6,246 nt of DNA from Calditrichota bacterium (GTDB lineage: Bacteria; Calditrichota; Calditrichia; RBG-13-44-9): contig JAFGSO010000266.1 of assembly GCA_016934605.1 (NCBI GenBank), positions 1-6,246 of the forward strand, given 5' to 3'. The position numbers were made by a program, and so were the translations under genes. Each line of letters opens with the position of its first letter. Within the stretch, counting starts at the first letter, position 1. This document shows, piece after piece, positions 5,787 through 6,246 of the stretch. A model generated the notes under the pieces. It saw nothing but the letters and a program-made list of their open reading frames with translations. It searched no databases and was not told the origin of the DNA.

Positions 5787-6246
5787 AAATTGAGAACAGA
5801 AGTAATTTATCTTATGAACGAAGATATCAGGTAAATTTAACCCGCGCAGGTACATTTGTTTGTGTTCATTTCAATATGTATTCATCAAGCGGAGCTAAGC
5901 ACATCATCATAAACAAGAATAAAGAATTCTACAGATGATTGTAGACTTGTCATCATTTCGGTCCAAAATAAATAAGTTTTATCATAAAGTGAAGCAGAAT
6001 GAGGCTTTTTAGAAACGTTTTTGATGGGTGAAAAACCAGGTCTGATTGTTGCGCCAAAATACTATCCAAAATATTTAAATAAACCCCTTTTAGATTAGAG
6101 TGATACAATGAGACTGTGTATATCAGTGCTGGATAATTTGACTTGATTTTAGTTCGCCATTTCAGAGGTTGTGTGAAAATATGAAGACAATGAAAAATGG
6201 TTTTGTCTAACTTGTTAAAGAACTCAATAAAATAAATGGAAAATGG

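Larger units (their letters stand above)
5503..6246. other. Right-hand region without a convincing gene
   Basis: Apart from the two palindromic elements listed separately, I see no supportable gene. A GTG-started 61-codon frame at 5649-5834 (+) runs straight through the GC-rich palindrome and reads as low-complexity Pro/Gly/Arg, so it is not called. A minus-strand frame is open for 97 codons from the right edge to TGA 5953-5955. It is poor in Gly, Ala, Glu and Asp, as translated AT-rich non-coding DNA would be. TCTACA (5928-5933) pairs with TGTAGA (5940-5945) around GATGAT, with no T-run after it. An ATG at 6236 begins at the right edge and cannot be judged. No promoter is evident for the AKR-like gene beyond its Shine-Dalgarno. 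Confidence 0.55.

Noticed and set aside
5649..5834. 61-codon GTG-started plus-strand frame
   Set aside because: It is produced by reading through the GC-rich palindrome; low-complexity Pro/Gly/Arg, no ribosome binding site.

Overview
The window reads as a chromosomal piece from a Gram-negative bacterium of the Bacteroidota/FCB group. The evidence is a TonB-dependent receptor with an N-terminal carboxypeptidase-regulatory-like domain, and an AraC-type regulator carrying a seven-helix membrane domain in front of its helix-turn-helix. Both architectures are typical of that group. All three clear genes are preceded by recognisable purine-rich Shine-Dalgarno sequences, which classical Bacteroidia often lack. 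A deeper FCB lineage (Ignavibacteria, Calditrichota, Balneolota or similar) is therefore possible, but this is inference from gene type and not a phylogenetic result.

Layout. Bases 1-570 hold no convincing gene: an A-rich, T-poor stretch with short drifting repeats, one imperfect inverted repeat and a cluster of small hairpins. A weak 89-codon frame (572-841) leads up to the outer-membrane receptor gene (831-3143, +). A 146-base gap follows, then the GTG-started membrane AraC-family regulator (3290-4474, +). On the opposite strand, converging on it, lies an aldo/keto-reductase-fold protein (4687-5502, -). Between the two is a short minus-strand remnant that reads as protein only across a one-base shift in an A6 run. 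The right-hand 744 bases hold a GC-rich palindromic repeat, another dyad and no convincing gene.

The most notable signal is in the leaders of the two plus-strand genes. The receptor start lies inside a long imperfect inverted repeat (about 770-860): 12 perfect pairs cover the Shine-Dalgarno and ATG, and a further 16-pair block reaches into the first codons. The regulator leader also folds so that its Shine-Dalgarno AAGGAG is paired. The two leaders share a primary-sequence motif (TCTCCGG, 1-2 bases, TTAACTTA, then GAGAGAA just before the start). I infer that receptor and regulator are controlled together, either by a protein binding the shared motif (the AraC protein is the obvious candidate) or by RNA folding that hides the ribosome binding sites.

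Second, the aldo/keto-reductase-like protein keeps the fold's landmarks but has lost all four residues of the canonical Asp-Tyr-Lys-His tetrad, so ordinary carbonyl reduction is doubtful. No complete new defence or mobile system is visible.
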